This document shows, piece after piece, positions 34,187 to 41,958 of a stretch of 64,000 bases of DNA (the stretch's first letter is position 1; each line of letters starts with the position of its first letter). The stretch is from Microbacterium barkeri. Its GTDB lineage: Bacteria > Actinomycetota > Actinomycetes > Actinomycetales > Microbacteriaceae. The notes beneath the pieces are model-generated. The model was not told the DNA's origin and searched no databases. It was given only the letters and a program-made list of their open reading frames with translations. The position numbers were made by a program, and so were the translations under genes. The DNA lies in NCBI RefSeq assembly GCF_027921765.1, contig NZ_BSEJ01000001.1, forward strand, positions 310,001 through 374,000. Reading direction: 5' to 3'.

Positions 34187-35821
34187 ATGACGACTGTCCA
34201 CAACGGCGTCCGACGTCGGGCCTGGATCACGGCGGTCCCCGCCGTCGCGGCGATCGCCCTCGCGGGCTGCGCGGGCGGCCAGGGCGGCGGCGGCGAGGAG
34301 CCCGCAGCGGGCGAGAACCAGATCCTCGTCGGCACGACCGACAAGGTCACGACGCTCGACCCGGCAGGCTCCTACGACAACGGGTCGCTCGCGGTCCAGA
34401 CGCAGGTGTTCCCGTACCTCGTGAACACCGCGCCCGGCAGCACGGAGGTCGTGCCCGACCTCGCCGAGAGCGCCGAGTTCACGTCGCCGACGCAGTACAC
34501 GGTGACCCTGCCCGAGGGCCTCGAGTTCGCCAACGGCAACCCGCTCACCTCGAGCGACGTGAAGTTCTCGTTCGAGCGCCAGATCGCGATCGCCGACCCG
34601 AACGGCGCCTCGTCGCTGCTCTACAACCTGGACTCGATCGACACCCCCGACGAGACGACCGTGGTCTTCAACCTGAAGACCGAGAACGACCAGGTGTTCC
34701 CGTACATCCTCACGAGCTTCCCCGGCGCGATCGTCGACGAGGACGTCTTCGCCGCCGACGCGCTCACGCCCGACGAGGACATCGTCGAGGCCGAGGCGTT
34801 CGCGGGACCGTACTCGATCACGTCCTACACGTTCAACGAGATCATCGAGTTCACGCCGAACGAGGCCTACCAGGGCCTCATCGACACGCCCGCGAACGAC
34901 GGCGTCATCCTGAACTACTACGCCGAGTCGTCGAACCTCAAGCTCGCGGTGCAGCAGGGCGATGTCGACGTCGCGTACCGCAGCCTGTCCCCCGCCGACG
35001 TCGCCGATCTCTCGGGCGACGACGCGCTCACGGTCCACGAGGGCCCGGGCGGCGAGATCCGCTACATCGTGTTCAACTTCCACACGCAGCCCTACGGCTC
35101 GGAGACGGAGGACGCCGACGAGGCCAAGGCGCTCGCCGTGCGGCAGGCGGTCGCATCGCTCATCGACCGCGACGAGCTGAGCGAGCAGGTCTACAACGGC
35201 ACGTACACGCCCCTCTACTCGTACGTTCCCGAGGGATTCATCGGCGCGACCGAGGTCCTGAAGGACCTCTACGGCGACGGCGACGGCGGCCCCGACGCGG
35301 CGAGCGCCGAGCAGATCCTCTCCGACGCGGGGGTGGAGACGCCCGTCGCGCTGAGCCTGCAGTACAGCCCCGATCACTACGGGCCGAACTCGGGCGACGA
35401 GTACGCCCTCATCGAGAAGCAGCTCGAGGCGGACGGCCTCTTCGACGTCTCGCTGAACTCGACCGAGTGGACGCAGTACTCGGAGGACCGCGTCGCCGAC
35501 GTGTACCCCGCGTACCAGCTCGGATGGTTCCCCGACTACTCGGACGCCGACAACTACCTCACGCCGTTCTTCCTCACGGAGAACTTCCTCGTGAACCACT
35601 ACGAGAACCCCGAGGTCAACGACCTCATCCTCCAGCAGGCCGTCACGCCCGACGAGGGCGAGCGCACGGCGCTCATCGAGCAGATCCAAGCGATGGTCGC
35701 CGAGGATCTCTCGACCGTGCCGTACCTCCAGGGCGCGCAGACCCTCGTCAGCGCGTCCGACATCGAGGGCGTGCTCCTCGACGCCTCGTTCAAGCTGCGC
35801 TTCGCACCCCTGACGCGCTGA
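34187..35821 (+). CDS. ABC transporter substrate-binding lipoprotein, SBP_bac_5 family (second system)
   Basis: Receptor of the second peptide-type importer, 544 residues. The lipobox ALAGC puts the lipid Cys at residue 28 after a twin-basic n-region. A Gly/Glu spacer follows, then the SBP_bac_5 fold with DKVTTLDPAGSYDNGS, LTSSDVKFSFERQI and VRQAVASLIDRDELSEQVYNG. ATG at 34187 follows a GAGGAAAG ribosome site. It is the first gene of the operon, followed by a strong hairpin (35829-35867) before the permeases, which should make the receptor more abundant than the membrane subunits. Ligand unknown. Confidence 0.93.
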   Translation: MTTVHNGVRRRAWITAVPAVAAIALAGCAGGQGGGGEEPAAGENQILVGTTDKVTTLDPAGSYDNGSLAVQTQVFPYLVNTAPGSTEVVPDLAESAEFTSPTQYTVTLPEGLEFANGNPLTSSDVKFSFERQIAIADPNGASSLLYNLDSIDTPDETTVVFNLKTENDQVFPYILTSFPGAIVDEDVFAADALTPDEDIVEAEAFAGPYSITSYTFNEIIEFTPNEAYQGLIDTPANDGVILNYYAESSNLKLAVQQGDVDVAYRSLSPADVADLSGDDALTVHEGPGGEIRYIVFNFHTQPYGSETEDADEAKALAVRQAVASLIDRDELSEQVYNGTYTPLYSYVPEGFIGATEVLKDLYGDGDGGPDAASAEQILSDAGVETPVALSLQYSPDHYGPNSGDEYALIEKQLEADGLFDVSLNSTEWTQYSEDRVADVYPAYQLGWFPDYSDADNYLTPFFLTENFLVNHYENPEVNDLILQQAVTPDEGERTALIEQIQAMVAEDLSTVPYLQGAQTLVSASDIEGVLLDASFKLRFAPLTR

Positions 35822-35828
35822 CCGCCGA

Positions 35829-35867
35829 GGAGAGGGCGGGCCGGACGACCTCCGGCCCGCCCTCTCC
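35829..35867 (+). terminator. intra-operon hairpin (partial terminator or mRNA-stabilising stem)
   Basis: A perfect 17-bp stem, GGAGAGGGCGGGCCGGA with loop CGACC, starting 8 nt after the receptor stop and ending 20 nt before the permease start. No U-tract follows. Position suggests differential expression within the operon. Confidence 0.75.
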
Positions 35868-35887
35868 GGCATGATGGAGAACCTCCT

Positions 35888-36970
35888 GTGACCGACACCC
35901 TCACTCCGCCGGAGGCGACCACAGCGTCGCTCGTCCGGCGTGCGAGCGGAGGGCACGGCCTCTGGCGCTACGTGCTCGTCCGCTTCCTGCTCATCTTCCC
36001 GACCGTCCTCATCCTCGTGACGACCGTGTTCGTGCTCATGCGCGCGACCGGCGATCCGATCACCGCCGCGCTCGGCGGCCAGCTCACGCCCGCGCAGCTC
36101 CAGGAGCGCATCGAGGCGGCCGGCTACGACCGGCCCATCCTCGTGCAGTACCTCGAGTACCTCGGCCGCATCGCGGTGGGCGACTTCGGCACGACGCTCG
36201 ACAACCAGCCCGTCGGCGACGTGCTGCTCCGCTACGGCGGCGCGACGCTCGAGCTCGCGGTCTATGCGCTCATCGTGGCGTTCGCGGTCGGCATCCCGCT
36301 CGGCATGATCGCGGCGGCCGTCCGCGACCGCTGGGGCGACGCCGTGCTGCGCGTGTTCGCGATCCTCTGCTACGCGACGCCCGTGTTCTTCGCGGGGATC
36401 CTGCTCAAGCTCGTCTTCTCGGTCTGGCTCGGCGTCCTGCCGACCTCGGGTCGCGCGTCCCCGCGCGTGGAGATCGGGCTCAACCGCCTCGACGGCGCGA
36501 CCGGGATCTACACGATCGACGCCATCCGCAGCGGCAACCCCGCCTACATCTCCGACGTGCTCTCGCACGCCGTGCTGCCGAGCCTGGCGCTCGGGCTCCT
36601 CACCGCGGGCGTGTTCCTCCGCCTCGTGCGGACGAACGTCATCGGCACGCTGTCGATGCCGTACATCGACGCTGCGCGCTCCCGCGGCGTCCGCGAGCGG
36701 CGCCTCGTCGCGACGCACGCGTATCGTCCTGCGCTCATCCCGATCGTGACGGTCATCGGCCTCCAGATCGCGATGCTCCTCGGCGGCGCCGTGCTCACCG
36801 AGACGACGTTCGAGTGGACGGGCCTGGGCTTCCAGCTCGCCGAGTTCCTCCGGGCACGCGACTTCGTCGCGGTGCAGGGCATCGTCGCCCTGCTGGCCGT
36901 CATCGTCGCGCTGTCCAACTTCATCGTCGACATCATCGCGGCGTTCATCGACCCGAGGGTGAGGTACTGA
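35888..36970 (+). CDS. ABC transporter permease, DppB/OppB type (second system)
   Basis: Channel subunit of 360 residues. A roughly 25-residue hydrophilic N-terminus precedes the first helix YVLVRFLLIFPTVLILVTTVF. Family marks include GGQLTPAQLQERIEAAGYDRPIL, the following QYLEYLGRIAVGDFGTT, and the EAA loop AARSRGVRERRLVATHAYR. The start is GTG at 35888, with GGAG 8 nt upstream. A six-codon reading frame (ATG at 35871, MMENLL) ends on the TGA overlapping this GTG and might couple translation. An extra periplasmic stretch (PRVEIGLNRLDG) enlarges the protein. Followed by the DppC-type gene after 1 nt. Confidence 0.92.
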   Translation: MTDTLTPPEATTASLVRRASGGHGLWRYVLVRFLLIFPTVLILVTTVFVLMRATGDPITAALGGQLTPAQLQERIEAAGYDRPILVQYLEYLGRIAVGDFGTTLDNQPVGDVLLRYGGATLELAVYALIVAFAVGIPLGMIAAAVRDRWGDAVLRVFAILCYATPVFFAGILLKLVFSVWLGVLPTSGRASPRVEIGLNRLDGATGIYTIDAIRSGNPAYISDVLSHAVLPSLALGLLTAGVFLRLVRTNVIGTLSMPYIDAARSRGVRERRLVATHAYRPALIPIVTVIGLQIAMLLGGAVLTETTFEWTGLGFQLAEFLRARDFVAVQGIVALLAVIVALSNFIVDIIAAFIDPRVRY

Positions 36971-36971
36971 C

Positions 36972-37934
36972 ATGGCGAGGGAATCCCTCTTCGCGCGTCT
37001 CCCCGTCGTCCGCTCGTACCGGCAGTCGGTGGGTCTCCAGCGGGGCATGCTCACCGCGGGCCTCGCGATCTGCGCGGTGTTCCTCCTCACGGCGATCCTC
37101 GCGCCGGTGCTCGCCCCGTACGGCTTCTCGCAGCTGTCGGATGCCGACGGCACCTTCGGCGCGCGACAGGCGCCGAGCGCGGAGCACGTCCTCGGAACGA
37201 CCGCCGGCGGCTTCGATGTGCTGTCCCGCGTCATCTGGGGCACGCAGACCGCACTGTTCGCGATCGTCGTCTCGGTCGCGATGTCGATCTTCATCGGCAT
37301 CCTGCTCGGCGTGGTCTCCGGCTATCTCGGCGGCTGGATCGACCGCGTGCTCGTCGTGATCTGCGACGCGATCTACGCGTTCCCCACGCTCCTGCTCGCG
37401 ATCGTCGCGGCGATCGTCATCTCGGGCGGTCAGTCGAGCCTCGTCGGCGGCGTCTTCGCCGCCGCCATCTCGATCACGGTCGTGTTCATCCCGCAGTACT
37501 TCCGGGTCGTCCGAGCGGAGACCGTGCGCATCAAGTCGGAGGCGTTCGTCGAGTCGGCGAAGGTCATCGGCGCGTCGCCCTGGCGGATCATGATGCGCCA
37601 CGTGCTGCGCAACGCGACCCGCACGCTGCCGCTCATCTTCACGCTCAACGCGTCGGAGGCCATCCTCACGCTCGCGGGGCTGGGCTTCCTCGGGTTCGGC
37701 ATCGAGCCGACCGCGGCGGCCGAGTGGGGCTACGACCTCAACCGCTCGATCGAGGACGTCACGAGCGGCGTGTGGTGGACGTCGATCTTCCCCGGCGTCG
37801 CCATCGTGCTCGTGGTGCTCGGCATCACGCTCGTCGGCGAGAGCCTCAACGACCTCGCCGACCCGCGACTGCGCACGCGCCGTGCGGTCGCGAAGAGGGC
37901 CGCCGTGGCGGTCGAAGGAGGAGTGAGCGCATGA
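36972..37934 (+). CDS. ABC transporter permease, DppC/OppC type (second system)
   Basis: Second channel subunit, 320 residues. After a cytoplasmic N-terminus come about six helices, the extracellular segment with APSAEHVLGTTAGGFDVLSRVIWG (family LGTDxxGRDVxS pattern) and the EAA loop ESAKVIGASPWRIMMRHVLRN. The C-terminal LNDLADPRLR is typical. ATG at 36972 is 1 nt after the upstream stop, and the 3' end overlaps the ATPase start (ATGA). No anomalies. Confidence 0.93.
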   Translation: MARESLFARLPVVRSYRQSVGLQRGMLTAGLAICAVFLLTAILAPVLAPYGFSQLSDADGTFGARQAPSAEHVLGTTAGGFDVLSRVIWGTQTALFAIVVSVAMSIFIGILLGVVSGYLGGWIDRVLVVICDAIYAFPTLLLAIVAAIVISGGQSSLVGGVFAAAISITVVFIPQYFRVVRAETVRIKSEAFVESAKVIGASPWRIMMRHVLRNATRTLPLIFTLNASEAILTLAGLGFLGFGIEPTAAAEWGYDLNRSIEDVTSGVWWTSIFPGVAIVLVVLGITLVGESLNDLADPRLRTRRAVAKRAAVAVEGGVSA

Positions 37935-39580
37935 CGCAGGAGCAGTCCGCCATCCGCATCCAGGGTCTCGACGTCACGTTCGCGACCGATGGCGGCGACG
38001 TCCACGCGGTGCACGGCATCGACCTCGACGTCCGCTCCGGCGAGGTGCTCGCCGTCGTCGGCGAGTCGGGCAGCGGCAAGACCGTCACGGCGCGCGCGAT
38101 CCTCGGGCTCCTGCCCGAGACCGCGCGCGTCGACGGCGCCGTCGTGCTGTCGGGGCAGGATGTCGTCGCGCTGTCGCCCGATCGCCTGCGCGCGGTGCGC
38201 GGCACCGAGGCGGCGATGATCTTCCAGGAGCCGATGACCGCGCTCAATCCCGTCTTCACGGTGGGATGGCAGATCGCGGAGGGCATCAGGGCCCACGAGC
38301 GCATCGGGCGGAAGGAGGCGCGCGAGCGCGCCGTCGAGATCCTGCGCAAGGTCGGCATCCCCGACCCCGAGCGCCGCGTCGACGACTACCCTCACCAGTT
38401 CTCGGGCGGGCAGAAGCAGCGCATCGTGATCGCGCAGGCACTCGTCCTGGGCCCGAAGGTGATCATCGCCGACGAGCCGACGACGGCTCTCGACGTGACC
38501 GTGCAGGCCGAGATCCTCGACCTCCTGCGCCGGGCCCGCGACGAGTTCGGCACCGCGATCGTCCTCATCACCCACAACATGGGGGTCGTGGCCGATCTCG
38601 CCGACCGGGTCGCCGTCATGTACCGCGGCGACATCGTCGAGACCGCGCGCGCCGTCGACCTGTTCGCCCGCCCTCAGCACGCGTACACGCAGCGCCTGCT
38701 CGCGGCCGTGCCGCGGCTCGCCATCGCCGATCGTCCGTACACGGGCGACGTCGACGCCGAGCCCGTCGTCCGCGCCGAGGGACTCGAGATCGAGTACCCC
38801 GGCCGCTTCGGGGCGCGCGGCTTCCGCGCGGTCGACGGCGTGAGCTTCGACATCCGCCCGGGCGAGGTGCTCGGGCTCGTCGGGGAGTCCGGATCGGGCA
38901 AGACGACGATCGGCAGGGCGATGGCCGCGCTCGCTCCCGTCACGGGCGGCTCGCTGCGCGTGCTCGGGGCGGAGCTCAACGGCATCCGCGAACGGGACTT
39001 CCGGGCGCGTCGGAGGGAGATCGGCTTCGTCTTCCAGGACCCGGCGTCGAGCTTCAACCCGCTGCTCACGATCGGCGCCTGCGTCGCCGAGCCGCTGCGC
39101 GTGCACGGCGTCGGGCAGAGCGAGGCCGACGACCGCGTCGCCGAGCTGCTCGAGGCGGTGCACCTGCCACCCGAGGTCGCACGGCGGTTCCCGCACGAGC
39201 TCTCTGGCGGCCAGCGGCAGCGCGCGAGCCTCGCGCGGGCACTCGTGCTCGAGCCCAAGCTCGTGATCGCCGACGAGCCGACGAGCGCGCTCGACGTCTC
39301 GGTCCAGGCGCGCGTGCTCGAGCTCTTCACGGAGCTGCAGGAGCGATTCGGCTTCGCTGCCCTGTTCATCACGCACGACCTCGCCGTGGTCGACCTGCTC
39401 GCGCATCGCGTCGTCGTGCTCCACAGGGGCCGCATCGCCGAGCAGGGCCGCACCGCCGACGTGCTGGGCGCGCCGCAGGATCCGTACACCCGCCGGCTCA
39501 TCGCGTCGCTGCCCGTGCCCGACCCGGTGCTGCAGGCGCAGCGGCGCGCGGAGTGGGAGCGCGTCGCGGCAGCGGGCTGA
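37931..39580 (+). CDS. double ABC ATPase (DppD-DppF fusion, second system)
   Basis: Energising subunit of 549 residues with two nucleotide-binding domains. The first has GESGSGKT (about 40-47), FSGGQKQRIVIAQAL and IIADEPTTALD. The second has GESGSGKT, LSGGQRQRASLARAL and VIADEPTSALD. The H-loops are ITHNMGV and ITHDLAV. Unlike the double ATPase at 13206-15131, it lacks the cysteine-bearing oligopeptide segment between the halves and is about 90 residues shorter. It starts at ATG 37931 with an ATGA overlap. Last gene of the operon, before a bidirectional terminator. Confidence 0.94.
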   Translation: MTQEQSAIRIQGLDVTFATDGGDVHAVHGIDLDVRSGEVLAVVGESGSGKTVTARAILGLLPETARVDGAVVLSGQDVVALSPDRLRAVRGTEAAMIFQEPMTALNPVFTVGWQIAEGIRAHERIGRKEARERAVEILRKVGIPDPERRVDDYPHQFSGGQKQRIVIAQALVLGPKVIIADEPTTALDVTVQAEILDLLRRARDEFGTAIVLITHNMGVVADLADRVAVMYRGDIVETARAVDLFARPQHAYTQRLLAAVPRLAIADRPYTGDVDAEPVVRAEGLEIEYPGRFGARGFRAVDGVSFDIRPGEVLGLVGESGSGKTTIGRAMAALAPVTGGSLRVLGAELNGIRERDFRARRREIGFVFQDPASSFNPLLTIGACVAEPLRVHGVGQSEADDRVAELLEAVHLPPEVARRFPHELSGGQRQRASLARALVLEPKLVIADEPTSALDVSVQARVLELFTELQERFGFAALFITHDLAVVDLLAHRVVVLHRGRIAEQGRTADVLGAPQDPYTRRLIASLPVPDPVLQAQRRAEWERVAAAG

Positions 39581-39584
39581 CCGC

Positions 39585-39618
39585 TCCCGGTCGCCGGGCT
39601 CCGGCTCGGCGACCGGGA
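39585..39618. terminator. bidirectional terminator between ABC operon and moaA
   Basis: A 12-bp perfect stem, TCCCGGTCGCCG pairing with CGGCGACCGGGA around a 10-nt loop, filling the 39-nt gap between two convergent genes. Confidence 0.85.
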
Positions 39619-39619
39619 C

Positions 39620-40636
39620 TCAGCCGCCGATCGCGTTCATCCCGCGTGCGGGCTGCAGGAACGACGGATCGTCGATCGCGTGGCCGGGCAGCTTGCGGAT
39701 GATGCAGCCGCGCAGCATCGCGTCGAGGTGCTGCTCCTCGACGCCCGGCGCGTGCCCTGCGCGCAGGATCGGCAGCAGGTCGAACTCGGTCGTCGAGAAG
39801 AGGCAGTTGCGCAGCTGGCCGTCGGCCGTGAGCCGCAGCCGGTCGCAGGTGCCGCAGAACGGCGCCGTGACCGAGGCGATGACGCCGACCGAGTGCGGCC
39901 CGCCGTCGAGCAGCCAGGTCTCCGCCGGAGCGCCCCCGCGCCCGGGCACGGGCGTGAGCTCCCATCGCGCGGACAGCGCGTCGAGGATCTCCTCGCGCGT
40001 GACCATCCGCTCGCGCGACCACGTGTGGCCCGCGTCGAGCGGCATCTGCTCGATGAACCGCATCTGCGCGCCGTGGCCGACCGCGAACGCGACGAGGTCG
40101 ACGAGCTCGCAGACGTTGACGTCGCGCATCGCGACGGCGTTCAGCTTGAGCGGACGCAGCGGCGAGGCCGCGGCCGCCGCGATGCCCTCGAGCACGTCGC
40201 CGAGGCGATCCCGGCGCGTGAGCTCCCGGAACCGCTCGCGGTCGAGCGTGTCGATCGAGATGTTCAGGCGGCTCAGCCCCGCCGCGACGAGACCGGGCAG
40301 GAACTCCGGGAGGCGGATGCCGTTCGTCGTCATCGCGATCTGCACGGGGCCATCCGGGCCTTCGAGCCGTGCGAGCCGCCGCACGACCTCGACGATGTCG
40401 GAGCGCAGCAGGGGCTCCCCGCCCGTGAGGCGGAACGTGGTGATGCCCGCGGCCGCGGCCACCGCCGCCACGCGCTCGATCTCGTCGAGGGAGAGGATGC
40501 TCGTGCGCGCGAGCCACTCGTTCCCCTGCTCGGGCATGCAGTACGTGCAGCGCAGCGAGCAGCGGTCGGTCAGCGAGATGCGCAGGTCCCGGTGGACACG
40601 GCCGTGCGTGTCGACGAGAGGCGGTGAGCTGCGCAT
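39620..40636 (-). CDS. moaA: GTP 3',8-cyclase MoaA
   Basis: Radical-SAM enzyme of 338 residues that, with MoaC, converts GTP to cyclic pyranopterin monophosphate, the first step of molybdenum-cofactor synthesis. The N-terminal cluster motif is CSLRCTYCMPEQG (about 26-33). FRLTGGEPLLR follows, then the C-terminal second-cluster region CGTCDRLR ... NCLF. The chain ends in the required Gly-Gly (AIGG). ATG at 40636 is 6 nt after a TACGCT -10 box, so it can be expressed apart from the ModC-like gene 47 nt upstream. All catalytic Cys are present. Confidence 0.95.
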   Translation of the reverse strand: MRSSPPLVDTHGRVHRDLRISLTDRCSLRCTYCMPEQGNEWLARTSILSLDEIERVAAVAAAAGITTFRLTGGEPLLRSDIVEVVRRLARLEGPDGPVQIAMTTNGIRLPEFLPGLVAAGLSRLNISIDTLDRERFRELTRRDRLGDVLEGIAAAAASPLRPLKLNAVAMRDVNVCELVDLVAFAVGHGAQMRFIEQMPLDAGHTWSRERMVTREEILDALSARWELTPVPGRGGAPAETWLLDGGPHSVGVIASVTAPFCGTCDRLRLTADGQLRNCLFSTTEFDLLPILRAGHAPGVEEQHLDAMLRGCIIRKLPGHAIDDPSFLQPARGMNAIGG

Positions 40637-40642
40637 CCGTCC

Positions 40643-40648
40643 AGCGTA
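40643..40648 (-). promoter_or_regulatory. -10 box, leaderless promoter of moaA
   Basis: TACGCT on the minus strand, 6 nt before the ATG at 40636. Confidence 0.5.
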
Positions 40649-40683
40649 GGCCCGCGGCGGCGCGCGGGGGCGCGCCGCGGCGG

Positions 40684-41862
40684 TCAGGCCGGCCGCACGC
40701 GGACGTCGGACGGGTCGACCGAGAGCCAGATCGGGTCGTCGCGCTGCAGGCGCAGCTCCGCGAGGCGGGCGGATGTCAGGTCGACCGCGATCTCGGGAGC
40801 GCTCGTGCGCACGCGGCCGCCCGCGGGCAGGGGCTCGATCCGCGCGACACGCGAGAGCCAGCGGCCGGGCGACGCCGGGCTGTCCCCCGCTACGCGCACC
40901 GCGCCGGTCCAGGTGCTCTCTGCCGTGTGCTCGACGCGGACCGACCGCATCGGGAAGATCGCCGCGGCCGGGGCGCCCTCGGCGACATGCGTGCGGTGGG
41001 ACGACGCGAGAAACGGCCCGGGGCCGGATTCGCGCTGCGTCCAGTGGCCGTCCGCGAACACGCCCTCGAGCCGGTTGAGTCCCGCGATCTCCGCGATGTA
41101 GGCGGTCGCGGGAGCCGCGAGCACGGCGGGGATCCGGTCCGACTGCGTCACGCGCCCCCGCTCGAGGACGACCATCCGCTGCGCGAGCGCGACGGCGTCG
41201 ACGAGATCGCGCGTGACGACGAGCGCGGTCGTCAGGGTCGCCGCGAGCTGCTCGCGGAGCATCTGGCGCACGTCGTCCGCCTCGCGTGCGTCGAGCCGCG
41301 CGAGCGGGTCATCGAGGAGGAGCACCCGCGGTGCCGCCGCAAGGGCGCGCGCCACCGCGACCCGCACCCGGCCGCCGGGCGAGAGCTCGCGCGGGTGATG
41401 GTCGCCCGCTCCGGGGAGCCCGACGTGCCACAGCCACTCGTCCGCCTCCTGGCGAGCGAGACCGCGCGGGACCCCCCGATGCCGCAGCCCGTCGGCGACG
41501 ATGTCCCGGAGGCGGAGGTGCTCGGGCAGGTCCGGCGCGCCGGCGACGAGCGCGATGCCCCGCCGCGCGGGGCGGAGGTGCCGACGGCGGTCGATCCGGA
41601 TGCCCGCATCGAGCTCGATCGAGCCGTCGGACAGGCGGATGGTCCCGGCGAGCGCGGCGAGGAGCGTCGAGGCGCCCGAGCCGCGGGGTCCCATCACCGC
41701 GACGATCTCGCCGTGGTGCAGCTCGATCCGCGCGTTGAGCGCGAGCGCGCGGCTCCGGTCGACGCGCACATCCGCGCGGAGCACGGGCGGGCTCAGCCGC
41801 AGAGCGCCGGTGTCCACCGGCACGGTGTGCGCGCCCCTGCGCATCCGGACCGATTCCCCCAT
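40684..41862 (-). CDS. degenerate ModC-like ABC ATPase with probable TOBE domain
   Basis: A 392-residue protein built like molybdate-importer ATPases: an NBD (about 25-260) and a C-terminal TOBE-like region (about 325-390). Every nucleotide-site motif is altered. Walker A is GPRGSGAS at 58-65 with Ala for Lys, and the Q-loop region reads VAGAPDLPEHL. The signature is LSPGG (about 160), Walker B LLLDDP has Asp for the catalytic Glu, and the H-loop VVTRDL has Arg for His. The frame is intact with normal codon use, so it is not a decayed pseudogene. modA and modB are not in the window. ATG at 41862 has a GGGGGAGGGGG ribosome site. The gene is upstream of moaA and divergent from moeB. Possible roles: a molybdate-sensing regulator or a subunit needing an active partner. 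ATPase activity is doubtful. Confidence 0.78.
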   Translation of the reverse strand: MGESVRMRRGAHTVPVDTGALRLSPPVLRADVRVDRSRALALNARIELHHGEIVAVMGPRGSGASTLLAALAGTIRLSDGSIELDAGIRIDRRRHLRPARRGIALVAGAPDLPEHLRLRDIVADGLRHRGVPRGLARQEADEWLWHVGLPGAGDHHPRELSPGGRVRVAVARALAAAPRVLLLDDPLARLDAREADDVRQMLREQLAATLTTALVVTRDLVDAVALAQRMVVLERGRVTQSDRIPAVLAAPATAYIAEIAGLNRLEGVFADGHWTQRESGPGPFLASSHRTHVAEGAPAAAIFPMRSVRVEHTAESTWTGAVRVAGDSPASPGRWLSRVARIEPLPAGGRVRTSAPEIAVDLTSARLAELRLQRDDPIWLSVDPSDVRVRPA

Positions 41863-41946
41863 GAGCCCCCTCCCCCTTCCGATCCTGCCTCGGCGATGCC
41901 CGGAAGGGAATGGATCGCCGGAGAATCGCGGGCGACGCGGACGCCG

Positions 41947-41952
41947 TACCCT
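41947..41952 (+). promoter_or_regulatory. -10 box, leaderless promoter of the moeB-moeA-moaC-moaD operon
   Basis: TACCCT, 6 nt before the ATG at 41959. Confidence 0.5.
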
Positions 41953-41958
41953 GATCCC

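Noticed and set aside
40650..40682. GC-rich inverted repeat between the ModC-like gene and moaA as a terminator
   Set aside because: Pairing needs a bulge and there is no U-tract; composition alone could give this, so it is not listed as a terminator.
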